From positions 25,588 through 89,587 of the forward strand of contig JANOZM010000018.1 of NCBI GenBank assembly GCA_031429355.1: a stretch of 64,000 nt of DNA, written 5' to 3'. This DNA is from JANOZM01 sp031429355 (GTDB lineage: Bacteria; Pseudomonadota; Gammaproteobacteria; Burkholderiales; Burkholderiaceae_E). The position numbers were made by a program, and so were the translations under genes. Shown here piece by piece: positions 26,228-33,675 of the stretch (its first letter is position 1; each line of letters begins with the position of its first letter). The notes under the pieces are model-generated. The model worked only from the letters and a program-made list of their open reading frames with translations. It was not told the DNA's origin and searched no databases.

Positions 26228-28389
26228 GCGCAATACTAAACGACGACGCCTTGCGCAAACCTACCAGCAAATTACGCTTTAGTTGGGATAAAAAGGTCCA
26301 TAGTATTTTACAAACAGAAGCCGCGGAATGTGGTTTGGCCTGTTTGGCGATGATCGCCAACTACCACGGTTACCAAACCGACTTAGCAACACTGCGCCAA
26401 CGCTTTGCGTTGTCGTTACGTGGTGCGACGCTCAAGCAAGTAATCGACACAGCCCAAGGCATGAAGCTGTCGGCTAGGCCATTGCGGCTTGACCTCACAG
26501 AAACGAAACAACTGCAGCTGCCTTGTATTTTGCACTGGGAGTTAAACCATTTTGTTGTACTTACGAAAGTATTGAATAACAACAAAAGCGTAGTAATTTT
26601 AGACCCTGCCCGTGGTGAACGTTCCATTGGGGCAGATGAACTGAGTAAGTGCTTTACTGGTGTCGCTTTAGAGCTAGCCCCGATGGTTGACTTCGCGCCT
26701 AAGACCGACAAGCGCACAATTAAGGTAACGCAACTATTAGGTAAGGTAGTTGGCTTAAAGAGAAGCCTAATCCAAGTATTTACGCTAGCGTTTGCCCTAG
26801 AAGCGTTCGCAATTGTTTCGCCTTTTTTTATGCAGTGGGTAGTAGATGGTGCGATTGTTGCTACTGACAATAATTTACTCACGCTGCTGTGTATTGGCTT
26901 TGGTTTACTAATGATAATTCAAATCACCATCGGATTAGCAAGGAGTTGGGTAGTACTGTACTTATCAACCCATTTAAATATACAGTGGATTAGTAATGTT
27001 TTTGCGCATTTAGTACGCTTACCAGTAAGTTACTTTGAACGCCGCCATCTAGGTGATGTGGTCACGCGATTCGAATCAGTACACCAAATCCAACAAACAT
27101 TAACCACAAGTTTTATAGAAGGAATGCTAGACGGCATTCTTGGTATTTTGATGCTAGTCATCATATTTATCTATAGCCCTACCCTATCTTGGGTGGTAAT
27201 TGCAGCCCTCATTATCCAAGGGCTTATTAGTTGGGCAAGCTTCGCCCCAATGCGCAGGCTTGGAGTTGAACAAATAAATCTAGGTGCAAAAAACCAAAGC
27301 CTGTTGTTTGAAAGTATTCGGGCGGTGCAGAGCATCAAATTATTTACAAGTGAGAATGATCGTCAAGCGCGGTACGTTAATGGTCTTGTGGAATCAACTA
27401 ACCGCAGCATTGCCAGCCAAAAACTCAACCTAGGAGTAGGCGCATTATTGGGTATCACTTCGGGCATTGAAAACATATTAGTCGTATTCCTTGGTGCTAC
27501 CGCGGTGATGCAAAACCAGCTAAGTATCGGTATGTTGTTTGCATTTATGAGTTACAAGTCCACCTTTTGCGGACGAGTCCGGAGCTTAGTACGTAAAATC
27601 ATCGAGCTTAAGCTGCTCAAGATACAGGGCGAGTTGTTGGCTGACATTGTGCTCAACCAAACAGACCCATCAAGCCAAGCGACGTCAAAACACTTGCCCC
27701 CGCCTTGCCAAGACGGATCGGTTCCAGAGATTGAAGTTCGGAACGTCAGCTTTCGATACTCAACGACTGATCCTTGGATACTGCAGGGCATTAACCTAAA
27801 AGTAAGAAAGGGCCAGAGTATAGCGATCATTGGTCCGAGCGGTGGCGGTAAGACCACGCTAATGAAACTAATGCTCGGGTTAATCATCCCGTCCGAGGGA
27901 GAAGTGCTATTTAGAGGGCAACCGATTCTACAGCTGGGTGCCGCATACCGACGCGCTGTTGGAGCAGTGATGCAAGACGACCAACTACTAAGCGGATCGA
28001 TAGCTGAAAACATTTCTTTTTTTAGTCAAATGCCAGACCAACAACGTATCCGAGAGTGCGCCGAACTAGCTGCTGTCGCTAGAGACATCGAGGAGATGCC
28101 GATGCAATATCAAACGTTAATTGGAGACATGGGCAATAGTTTAAGTGGAGGCCAAAAGCAGCGCCTTATTTTAGCAAGAGCGCTTTACCAAAATAACTGT
28201 TTACTTTTCCTAGACGAATTTACGAGCCAACTTGATTCGTTGAACGAGAACTTTCTAATTAAAAGTCTTAGAGACATGGGCAATACCAGAATATGTATTG
28301 CACACAAAAAAGAGATAATTAAATCATGTGATTTAACCTTTTCGCTGTCAAGTGCACTAAATGACATTTCAGGAAAATGCAAAAAATAA
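26224..28389 (+). CDS. C39-peptidase ABC exporter for Gly-Gly leader peptides
   Basis: 721 residues with three parts. The N-terminal C39 peptidase has Gln30 and Cys36 in QTEAAECGLACLA, His109 in ELNHFVVL and Asp127 in LDPARG, so it should be active. A six-helix exporter domain follows (residues ~170-450). The ATPase has Walker A GPSGGGKTT (~537), signature LSGGQKQR (~640) and Walker B LLFLDEFTS (~660), where Phe replaces the usual Ala/Pro, with SQLD and IAHKKE after it. Such PCATs cut double-glycine leaders and export the core. The two leader peptides at 31631-32046 are the obvious cargo. Confidence 0.93.
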   Translation: MSAILNDDALRKPTSKLRFSWDKKVHSILQTEAAECGLACLAMIANYHGYQTDLATLRQRFALSLRGATLKQVIDTAQGMKLSARPLRLDLTETKQLQLPCILHWELNHFVVLTKVLNNNKSVVILDPARGERSIGADELSKCFTGVALELAPMVDFAPKTDKRTIKVTQLLGKVVGLKRSLIQVFTLAFALEAFAIVSPFFMQWVVDGAIVATDNNLLTLLCIGFGLLMIIQITIGLARSWVVLYLSTHLNIQWISNVFAHLVRLPVSYFERRHLGDVVTRFESVHQIQQTLTTSFIEGMLDGILGILMLVIIFIYSPTLSWVVIAALIIQGLISWASFAPMRRLGVEQINLGAKNQSLLFESIRAVQSIKLFTSENDRQARYVNGLVESTNRSIASQKLNLGVGALLGITSGIENILVVFLGATAVMQNQLSIGMLFAFMSYKSTFCGRVRSLVRKIIELKLLKIQGELLADIVLNQTDPSSQATSKHLPPPCQDGSVPEIEVRNVSFRYSTTDPWILQGINLKVRKGQSIAIIGPSGGGKTTLMKLMLGLIIPSEGEVLFRGQPILQLGAAYRRAVGAVMQDDQLLSGSIAENISFFSQMPDQQRIRECAELAAVARDIEEMPMQYQTLIGDMGNSLSGGQKQRLILARALYQNNCLLFLDEFTSQLDSLNENFLIKSLRDMGNTRICIAHKKEIIKSCDLTFSLSSALNDISGKCKK

Positions 28390-28453
28390 GCGAAACGAAT
28401 AAGCTAAAGAAAACTAGCGTCACAAACAAATCAATCTAAAACAAAGGCCCACT

Positions 28454-29758
28454 ATGGAATCACTGTCCCCTAAAACTTTTGAAAATGCTGTTATCTTTTT
28501 CAAACAAAAATCGCTATCTAGAGTTAGCCCTTATCTTGATCCAGATTCGACTTTGGGTGAGCTACAAATTATTTTAAAAACATCTGAACGATGTAACCTC
28601 GCCTGCCCGTATTGCTACTACTTTAACTTCGGCGACAATCGGTTCGCTGATCGCCCTCCCACTTTGCGTAAAGCAGTTGTCCCTCCACTGCTTGCGTTCT
28701 TGCAAAAAGGGGTTAAAGATTTCGCGATAAGCAAACTGAGTGTCACCTTTCACGGTGGTGAACCGATGCTCCAAACCAAAAAAGATTTTGAATTTCTTTG
28801 CCGTTCTTTACGTGATGGATTAGATGGCCTGACGAAACTTGAAATGTCAATGCAGACAAATGGAACTCTAATTACAGCAGATTGGATTCGTATTTTGGAT
28901 TCCTATGGTGTATCGCTCGGGATAAGTATTGATGGCCCACCCGAAATACATGATGCGCAACGGCCCGATCACCAAGGGCGTGGTAGCTTTTCAAAAATTG
29001 AAATGGGAATTGAGAAAATTCGCAAGACAAAAGTCGATTCAGACAGTCGTGCCTTTGGCACACTTAGTGTAATTGACGCACAATATCCAATCGAAGATGT
29101 TTACAACTATTTAACAAAAAAACTTGGAATCAGATCCCTCGGCTTTCTCTTGCCTGATCGACGAGTAGACCATCCATTTCAGCCCGGTGAGTCAGCTGAA
29201 CTTTATGGATCCCAGCTAATTCGACTTTTTGAAAAATGGACTAGTGATGACGGAATCCATGTCCGGGAGATACAGAAGTTACTAGATTTTTATCAGCTTT
29301 ACACAGAAAAGAAGTCAACTCCTGAAACCACGGTTGAAAGACAAGTAATCAAAAAAACACATAACGAAATAATCGTGATTCAGAGTGATGGTGACTTAAC
29401 AATGGACGACTCGTTAATCCCGACTGGATCGTGGCGGCTACAAGCTCCAGTAGGTAATGTCAAAACACATTCGCTTCGCGAGTTTTTGTCCAACGATTGT
29501 TTTGGCGAGTTGGCATTTGCCCGAAGTAACGTTTCGGCACAGTGTAAAGCGTGTCGCTGGCATTTTCCTTGTCACGGTGGTGCTTTAGAAGATCGTTTTT
29601 CTGAAGCAAATGGCTTTGATAACCCTTCGGCCTATTGTCTGGGCCTCAAAGAATTTAACAAACATGTTTATGATTTTCTGATCGCAAACGGTTATCCGAC
29701 TGAGTTAGCTGAAAACAAGCTTTCTGGCAAAATAATTAGCAATCAAAACATCGAATGA
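28454..29758 (+). CDS. radical SAM/SPASM peptide maturase
   Basis: 434 residues. The radical SAM cluster motif CNLACPYC is at Cys47, Cys51, Cys54. Next come the SAM-binding GGEP (TFHGGEPML) and barrel strands MQTNGTLI and GISIDGP. The C-terminus has a reduced SPASM-like set: Cys364, Cys367, Cys373 and Cys395, the last in FDNPSAYCLGLKEF. That ending resembles the maturases of the FxsB/GrrM/XyeB group, which form carbon-carbon cyclophane links in short peptides; the exact chemistry is inference. Ribosome site AAAGG precedes the ATG. It lies between the exporter and the precursor genes, so it is presumably the enzyme that modifies their cores. Confidence 0.9.
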   Translation: MESLSPKTFENAVIFFKQKSLSRVSPYLDPDSTLGELQIILKTSERCNLACPYCYYFNFGDNRFADRPPTLRKAVVPPLLAFLQKGVKDFAISKLSVTFHGGEPMLQTKKDFEFLCRSLRDGLDGLTKLEMSMQTNGTLITADWIRILDSYGVSLGISIDGPPEIHDAQRPDHQGRGSFSKIEMGIEKIRKTKVDSDSRAFGTLSVIDAQYPIEDVYNYLTKKLGIRSLGFLLPDRRVDHPFQPGESAELYGSQLIRLFEKWTSDDGIHVREIQKLLDFYQLYTEKKSTPETTVERQVIKKTHNEIIVIQSDGDLTMDDSLIPTGSWRLQAPVGNVKTHSLREFLSNDCFGELAFARSNVSAQCKACRWHFPCHGGALEDRFSEANGFDNPSAYCLGLKEFNKHVYDFLIANGYPTELAENKLSGKIISNQNIE

Positions 29759-29768
29759 AAGAAGAACT

Positions 29769-31463
29769 TTGAAGACAAATATCTATCGACTGTATTTTGG
29801 TTCCTGCGCCATGGCACTAGTAGGATTAATTAGCCCAGTACTTACCTTTGCTAAAGTCACCCTCGAAATAAACGTGCAAAACGAGGACACGCTCAGTCTC
29901 ACTTACAAAGTTTCGTCGTTACAAAAAATATTGAATTTGATTGACGATTCAGAGCGCACTCAGAATTTATTTCGCGCCAAATATTGGAAAGTGAGTAATG
30001 ATTGTTTTAAACTAGTTGGAAGTCAATTTATTCGCAAAAAACAAAAATGCAACACCATAACGGTTGCTGTCTCTCCGCAATTTGAAGCTTTTGATAGATT
30101 TTATCCTGGGTTTGTTCCGCTCTCAAAAACTGGTGTTCTTATTTTTAGTCGATATTTCTTCGTCACCGACCTATCTAATGTCCTTGTAAAAGCACATCCT
30201 CGTTACGGCGCAATCATCTTTGACTCAACTCTTTCAAGGGTTACAAATAAACACTTGAATCCCGCAGAACTAAAAAATAAGTACATTTACATTGGCGCAT
30301 CGCCGGAAAAAATTAGCAAAGATGTTTTACTCGTTGGCGACCCTAATCTACCCGAATTAAATGCAAAATTTAAGGACAGTCTTATTCAACTAATTAGGTA
30401 TTTTGACGAAGCCTCTCATATTGCTAAGTTTGCAGCTTTTATATCATTCTTCGCGTCCGATAGATCTATGATCCATGCCGACGTTTCCACAGGAAACATG
30501 CTCCGTTTTTCCCAATTCATAGAGCATCCTTTAAAAAGAGACGATATCGAATTAAGCTTCGAATCAAAACGAATCCTTGCGCATGAAATCGCGCATTTTT
30601 ACCAAAAAATACCAGTTACAAACAGGACCCCTTGGATGCACGAAGGGCTATCAGAGTACATTGCCTTTCACGCAATGGCGTCAATTGAAGGAATAACTTC
30701 ACCCAATATTACGAACTACTTTTCAAATACCGTTCAAAACTGCGTTAAAGAAGGCGGCAATCATTCTTGGGAATATATAAAAAATCAAGTCGGAGGAAGA
30801 ATTCCCTACGATTGTGGTTTTCTTGTCTACTTTATTAACGCACTTTCGCAACACAAAGTTCTTTCGATTCGCGAATGGTTCAACGTAGATCGAAGTTTAA
30901 TTGAACTTGACGAGACTAAACTTTTGCAAAAGTCGGTCACCATAGCCAACACAATCTCTCGCTTGAACGAGTCGTCTAAAACCGGTCAGAGTTTTATCAC
31001 TTTTATTGCGGACGAGTTCGAAAAGTTATTCGGGATTAGTGTCGTTGATCAGGTGAGTGCGGATCATTTGAATAGCAGCTTAATTGCTTTATTTAGAGAG
31101 CTAATGAGAAATGATTGCGGCGGCACAAGCGGATTTTGGTTAAGACCGTCAATGCTTGAAATCGATTTCTCGGGCCAATGTCGCAACCTTAAAAATGGTA
31201 TGCGCTTGACAAGCATAGAAAATTTCGAAATTAGTAATGTCCGCTTCCAAGCGCTTATTGATAAAGCGCATAAAGCATGTGAGGTCAATGGTGAGTTGGC
31301 TTTTCAAGGCGATGACGGCTCTGAAATAAGGTTGCAGTGTCCATCTAATCTGAAAAAGAGAATTCCGGAATTCAGCTTCGACAAAAATTTGCTCAGAGCA
31401 AAACTATCTCTAATTCGTATCGAAAAGATATCGAACAAACTAACGCCGCGCGTGGTGCAATAA
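29769..31463 (+). CDS. secreted HEXXH (gluzincin-like) protein of the peptide cluster
   Basis: 564 residues from TTG 29769, with AAGAAG six bases upstream and a 10-bp gap after the maturase. A signal peptide (residues ~8-28, ending LTFA) directs it out of the cytoplasm. The only clear motif is LAHEIAHFYQ (His272, Glu273, His276) followed by WMHEGLSEYIAFHA. The latter resembles the third-ligand helix of M1/M61-like metallopeptidases, but the spacing is 15 residues to Glu292 instead of about 18. The rest (N-terminal ~260 and C-terminal ~200 residues) is unfamiliar. It may trim the exported peptide or confer self-protection. Base composition is visibly A/T-richer than the flanks. Confidence 0.7.
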   Translation: MKTNIYRLYFGSCAMALVGLISPVLTFAKVTLEINVQNEDTLSLTYKVSSLQKILNLIDDSERTQNLFRAKYWKVSNDCFKLVGSQFIRKKQKCNTITVAVSPQFEAFDRFYPGFVPLSKTGVLIFSRYFFVTDLSNVLVKAHPRYGAIIFDSTLSRVTNKHLNPAELKNKYIYIGASPEKISKDVLLVGDPNLPELNAKFKDSLIQLIRYFDEASHIAKFAAFISFFASDRSMIHADVSTGNMLRFSQFIEHPLKRDDIELSFESKRILAHEIAHFYQKIPVTNRTPWMHEGLSEYIAFHAMASIEGITSPNITNYFSNTVQNCVKEGGNHSWEYIKNQVGGRIPYDCGFLVYFINALSQHKVLSIREWFNVDRSLIELDETKLLQKSVTIANTISRLNESSKTGQSFITFIADEFEKLFGISVVDQVSADHLNSSLIALFRELMRNDCGGTSGFWLRPSMLEIDFSGQCRNLKNGMRLTSIENFEISNVRFQALIDKAHKACEVNGELAFQGDDGSEIRLQCPSNLKKRIPEFSFDKNLLRAKLSLIRIEKISNKLTPRVVQ

Positions 31464-31560
31464 GTTCCACAAATCTTGTTCTTTCGTACCAAGACTACCG
31501 TTTCCTATTGGCTTGGGGAACTAAATTCGATTAGTACCAAATGTTTAGAATTTTTTACCG

Positions 31561-31615
31561 GAAAGGAGGTGCACGAATTAAATTTATTAGGTTTTTTATT
31601 CGAATTTTTCTAATT
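31561..31615 (+). promoter_or_regulatory. orphan consensus Shine-Dalgarno in the precursor leader
   Basis: AAAGGAGGTG at 31562-31571 is a near-perfect complement of the 16S rRNA 3' end, yet no ATG, GTG or TTG follows at the right distance. The codon seven bases downstream is ATT, which opens a 13-codon frame of Ile, Phe, Lys and Arg (IKFIRFFIRIFLI) ending TAA 13 bp before the first precursor's own ribosome site. It could be a leader peptide, a ribosome docking site or the relic of a lost gene start. Confidence 0.35.
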
Positions 31616-31630
31616 TAAAAGAGGTAACTT

Positions 31631-31831
31631 GTGAAAAAAGCAGCACTTGTTTCGAGGCTTCTAACGCCAATTGAACTCAACCTTGTAGCTGGGGGTATCG
31701 GCTACGCGAAAGAGACGCCGGACTACTGCATGTACAGCATGATTGCAGATAAATACACTCAATCTTGTGGCCCTGCGCCGGCGCCGGCGCCAGTTCCAAC
31801 GCCACCCAAGACGGGGTTTTTTGATTTCTAA
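31631..31831 (+). CDS. RiPP precursor peptide 1 with Gly-Gly leader
   Basis: 66 residues from GTG 31631, with a good ribosome site (GAGG seven bases upstream). The 22-residue leader ends ELNLVAGG, a double-glycine site of the kind cut by C39 exporters. The 44-residue core has PDYCMYSM, then DKYTQSC, then a Pro/Ala repeat (GPAPAPAPVPTPP) and FFDF. Leader and core both align with precursor 2: leader pattern RLLTxxExxxVxGG, core pattern Y-C...Y-x-Q-x-C-x-PAP. The clustered maturase and exporter support a modified, secreted peptide. Bioactivity is unknown. Confidence 0.8.
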   Translation: MKKAALVSRLLTPIELNLVAGGIGYAKETPDYCMYSMIADKYTQSCGPAPAPAPVPTPPKTGFFDF

Positions 31832-31863
31832 TTTATTGGTTCGCCAAATTTTTCGGAGAAAAC

Positions 31864-32046
31864 ATGAGTACAAATAAAAGTTCAATAGTTAAACGCCTAT
31901 TGACAGTCGTTGAAACCGAGGCTGTTTCCGGTGGTATGCAAATCCCTAATTCAGACCCTTACCGTCAGTACTGCCAGCATTCGAATCATAATGGGAGCTA
32001 CGACCAAAAGTGTCCAGCACCCCCTACGACTTCGCTCTTACAATAA
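31864..32046 (+). CDS. RiPP precursor peptide 2 with Gly-Gly leader
   Basis: 60 residues from ATG 31864, with GGAG eight bases upstream and 32 bp after precursor 1. The 24-residue leader (NKSSIVKRLLTVVETEAVSGG at its end) finishes in Gly-Gly. The 36-residue core has PYRQYCQHS, then SYDQKCPAPP. It shares with precursor 1 two cysteines, a Tyr-x-Gln just before the second cysteine, and a Pro/Ala tail, but is otherwise different. The Tyr-x-Gln and Tyr-Cys-x triplets are candidate sites for radical SAM aromatic cross-links; the cysteines could form a disulfide after export. Confidence 0.8.
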   Translation: MSTNKSSIVKRLLTVVETEAVSGGMQIPNSDPYRQYCQHSNHNGSYDQKCPAPPTTSLLQ

Positions 32047-32123
32047 GTTGGTCTGGCGTTTGTAGCAATCTTTAAGTGTTTCTTAAATTAAAGCTACACA
32101 AGCGTGAAACCATCTCAGAAAGC

Positions 32124-32147
32124 GGCCGGAAAATCTTTTTTCCGGCC
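32124..32147 (+). terminator. terminator after the precursor genes
   Basis: Perfect 10-bp arms GGCCGGAAAA (32124-32133) and TTTTCCGGCC (32138-32147) around TCTT. It lies 77 bp after the second precursor stop. There is no long T tract downstream, so its efficiency is uncertain, but position and stability fit the end of the operon. Confidence 0.6.
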
Positions 32148-32264
32148 CAAAGTAACCCGTAGTTTCAACGTAATCGTCAACTGACTGGCGATTTAGATTT
32201 AATAGAAAGTTGTGTTTACGCTTGGGCTTTTCAATTGAAATAACGCCGCTGGGTGAACGGTTAC

Positions 32265-32314
32265 GGCGCAAGCACAAAACTTACCGAACGGTCTGTAGCG
32301 AAAGCGATAGTTTA
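32265..32314 (+). repeat. right direct repeat bracketing the accessory island
   Basis: Second copy of the isomerase 3' end (see 24199-24248; 45 of 50 identical). It retains the reading of the coding copy (AQAQNLPNGL) except for a CAG-to-TAG change, then the same RKR and TAG. Upstream of it the similarity stops abruptly, marking the junction. Confidence 0.75.
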
Positions 32315-32350
32315 AAAATGATGTTTTACAAGAATTTTCACCTTTGAGCT

Positions 32351-32378
32351 GATATTAAAGGGATATCGCTTTAATATC
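32351..32378. promoter_or_regulatory. palindrome upstream of the interrupted SPFH gene
   Basis: Arms GATATTAAAG (32351-32360) and CTTTAATATC (32369-32378) are perfectly complementary. The 8-bp centre contains GATATC, giving a 28-bp palindrome with one mismatched pair. It is 62 bp before the original ATG, a fitting place for an operator. Confidence 0.45.
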
Positions 32379-32439
32379 GGTAGAATCGAAGAGTCGGATT
32401 TTAAAATCGAATCTAAGAATCAAAACTAAGGAAATTTAA

Positions 32440-32474
32440 ATGAACCAACGCGTTTCAATTGTTGATAAGCCCTA
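32440..32474 (+). pseudogene. original 5' end of the SPFH gene, cut off by the IS
   Basis: After AAGGAAA (32429-32435) an ATG at 32440 opens MNQRVSIVDKP and runs into the IS at 32475. Removing the IS and one CCTA copy joins this frame exactly to YTSFNGYLMF at 33709, so this is the authentic start of the gene at 33676-34587. Confidence 0.8.
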
Positions 32475-32496
32475 GGTAATCCTCCCCTTATCCATA

Positions 32497-33372
32497 TCAA
32501 TGTAAAGTAGAAATGGTTGGGGTTTTGGTTTTGATCTTTGTTTTGTCTTTAAAGCTTTTAAGGCGTTGAATGGGCGTACCCCCATTCAACGCCTTATTGG
32601 GCCGCTCGTTATTGTAAATCCATTGCCACTTTGTAGCCGCCTCTTGTGCTTGTTCGATTGATTCAAATAAATTTGCATCCAACAGTTCTTAACGCATGGT
32701 TCGGTTAAATCGCTCCACGTAAGCGTTTTGTTGTGGGTTACCTGGTTGTATAAACCACAGCGCTACGCCTCGTGCTTGAGCCCATTGTTCGAGCTTCAAA
32801 CTAATAAACTCTGGGCCCTTATCAACCCGAATGGCCAGTGGCGTACCGCGCCACTCAATTAACTGGTTTAAGGCTCTAGTGACCCGTTCGGCGGGCAACG
32901 AGAAGTCCACCTCCGCGCATAACAATTCACGGTTCAAATCGTCCAGAACATTTAAGCATCGAAAGCTACGTGTATCAACCAGTTGGTCATGCATAAAGTC
33001 CATCGACCACACAACGCTCGGTGCACTAGGCACTGACAGTGCTAATGGCTTGGCTCTGACTAACCGTTTTTTCGGTTTGATCCGTAAATTTAATGCCATC
33101 TCGCAATACACTCGATAAACTCTTTTGTGATTCCAACGCGTGCCCTGCACGTTGCGTAAATGCATAGACATCAGCCCAAATCCCCAGCGGATATGGTCCT
33201 TAGATAACTTGCTTAGCGCCGACTCGATCTCTTGGTCAACTGGATCGCGCTGACGCACATAGTTCCAGTGGCTCGAGCTAATGCTAAAAAAGCCACAAAC
33301 CCGTTTAATACTAATCTTGTGGGAGATGCGGGCACTTTGCGCCATCAGCTTTCGGTCCGATGGCGCTAGCAC
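32497..33372 (-). pseudogene. IS3-family orfB (DDE transposase) with internal stop
   Basis: Integrase-core transposase. The catalytic Asp regions are WSMDFMHDQ and RVDKGPEFIS, and the final Glu lies in NAYVERFNRT. Just after FNRTMR the frame meets TAA (32691-32689), then continues in the same frame as ELLDANLFESIEQAQEA to the end at 32497. Intact relatives read a residue such as His or Tyr at this place, so a single substitution probably made the stop. The catalytic triad is complete before the stop, but the C-terminal ~60 residues would be lost. Confidence 0.85.
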
Positions 33373-33632
33373 TTTTTTGCTAACGATTCCCGCAAAATCA
33401 ACGCATCAAGCTGCACGTCTGCGTACATTTTTTTAAGCCGACTGTTCTCAATTTCAAGTTCTTTAAGCCGGGTCACTAAACTGGCGTCCATCCCGCCATA
33501 TTTACTGCGCCATTTATAAAACGTCGCGCTGCTCATGCCGTGTTCACGGCAAAGCGAGGGCACTGGCGTGCCCAGTTCAGCTTGTTTTAGTATCGCCATA
33601 ATCTGGCTGTCGGTGTGTCGTGCTGATTTCAT
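33366..33632 (-). CDS. IS3-family orfA (helix-turn-helix protein)
   Basis: 88 residues. KSARHTDSQIMAILKQAELG and LCREHGMSSATFYKWRSKYGGMD form the Tnp_1 helix-turn-helix typical of the IS407 group. The C-terminal ELEIENSRLKKMYAD is the leucine zipper. Its end overlaps the orfB start by 7 bp, the arrangement used for -1 programmed frameshifting to make OrfAB. Confidence 0.93.
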   Translation of the reverse strand: MKSARHTDSQIMAILKQAELGTPVPSLCREHGMSSATFYKWRSKYGGMDASLVTRLKELEIENSRLKKMYADVQLDALILRESLAKKC

Positions 33633-33675
33633 GTAGAGCCTTTCTGACTTAAATCTAAGCCGAAATTTTCTACTT

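Larger units (their letters stand above)
32047..32439. other. intergenic, right end of the island and upstream region of the SPFH gene
   Basis: No intact gene. In order: a strong hairpin terminator (32124-32147), a short start-less plus-strand frame around 32163-32242 reading RQLTGDLDLIESCVYAWAF before a stop (relic of unknown gene), the right direct repeat (32265-32314), a near-perfect palindrome (32351-32378), and the ribosome site of the interrupted SPFH gene at 32429-32435. Confidence 0.55.

Noticed and set aside
31770..31815. short Pro/Ala repeat in precursor 1 considered as a tandem DNA repeat or CRISPR-like unit
   Set aside because: It is a GCGCCGGCGCCGG-type codon repeat inside the gene encoding PAPAPAP; no spaced repeat units occur here or elsewhere.
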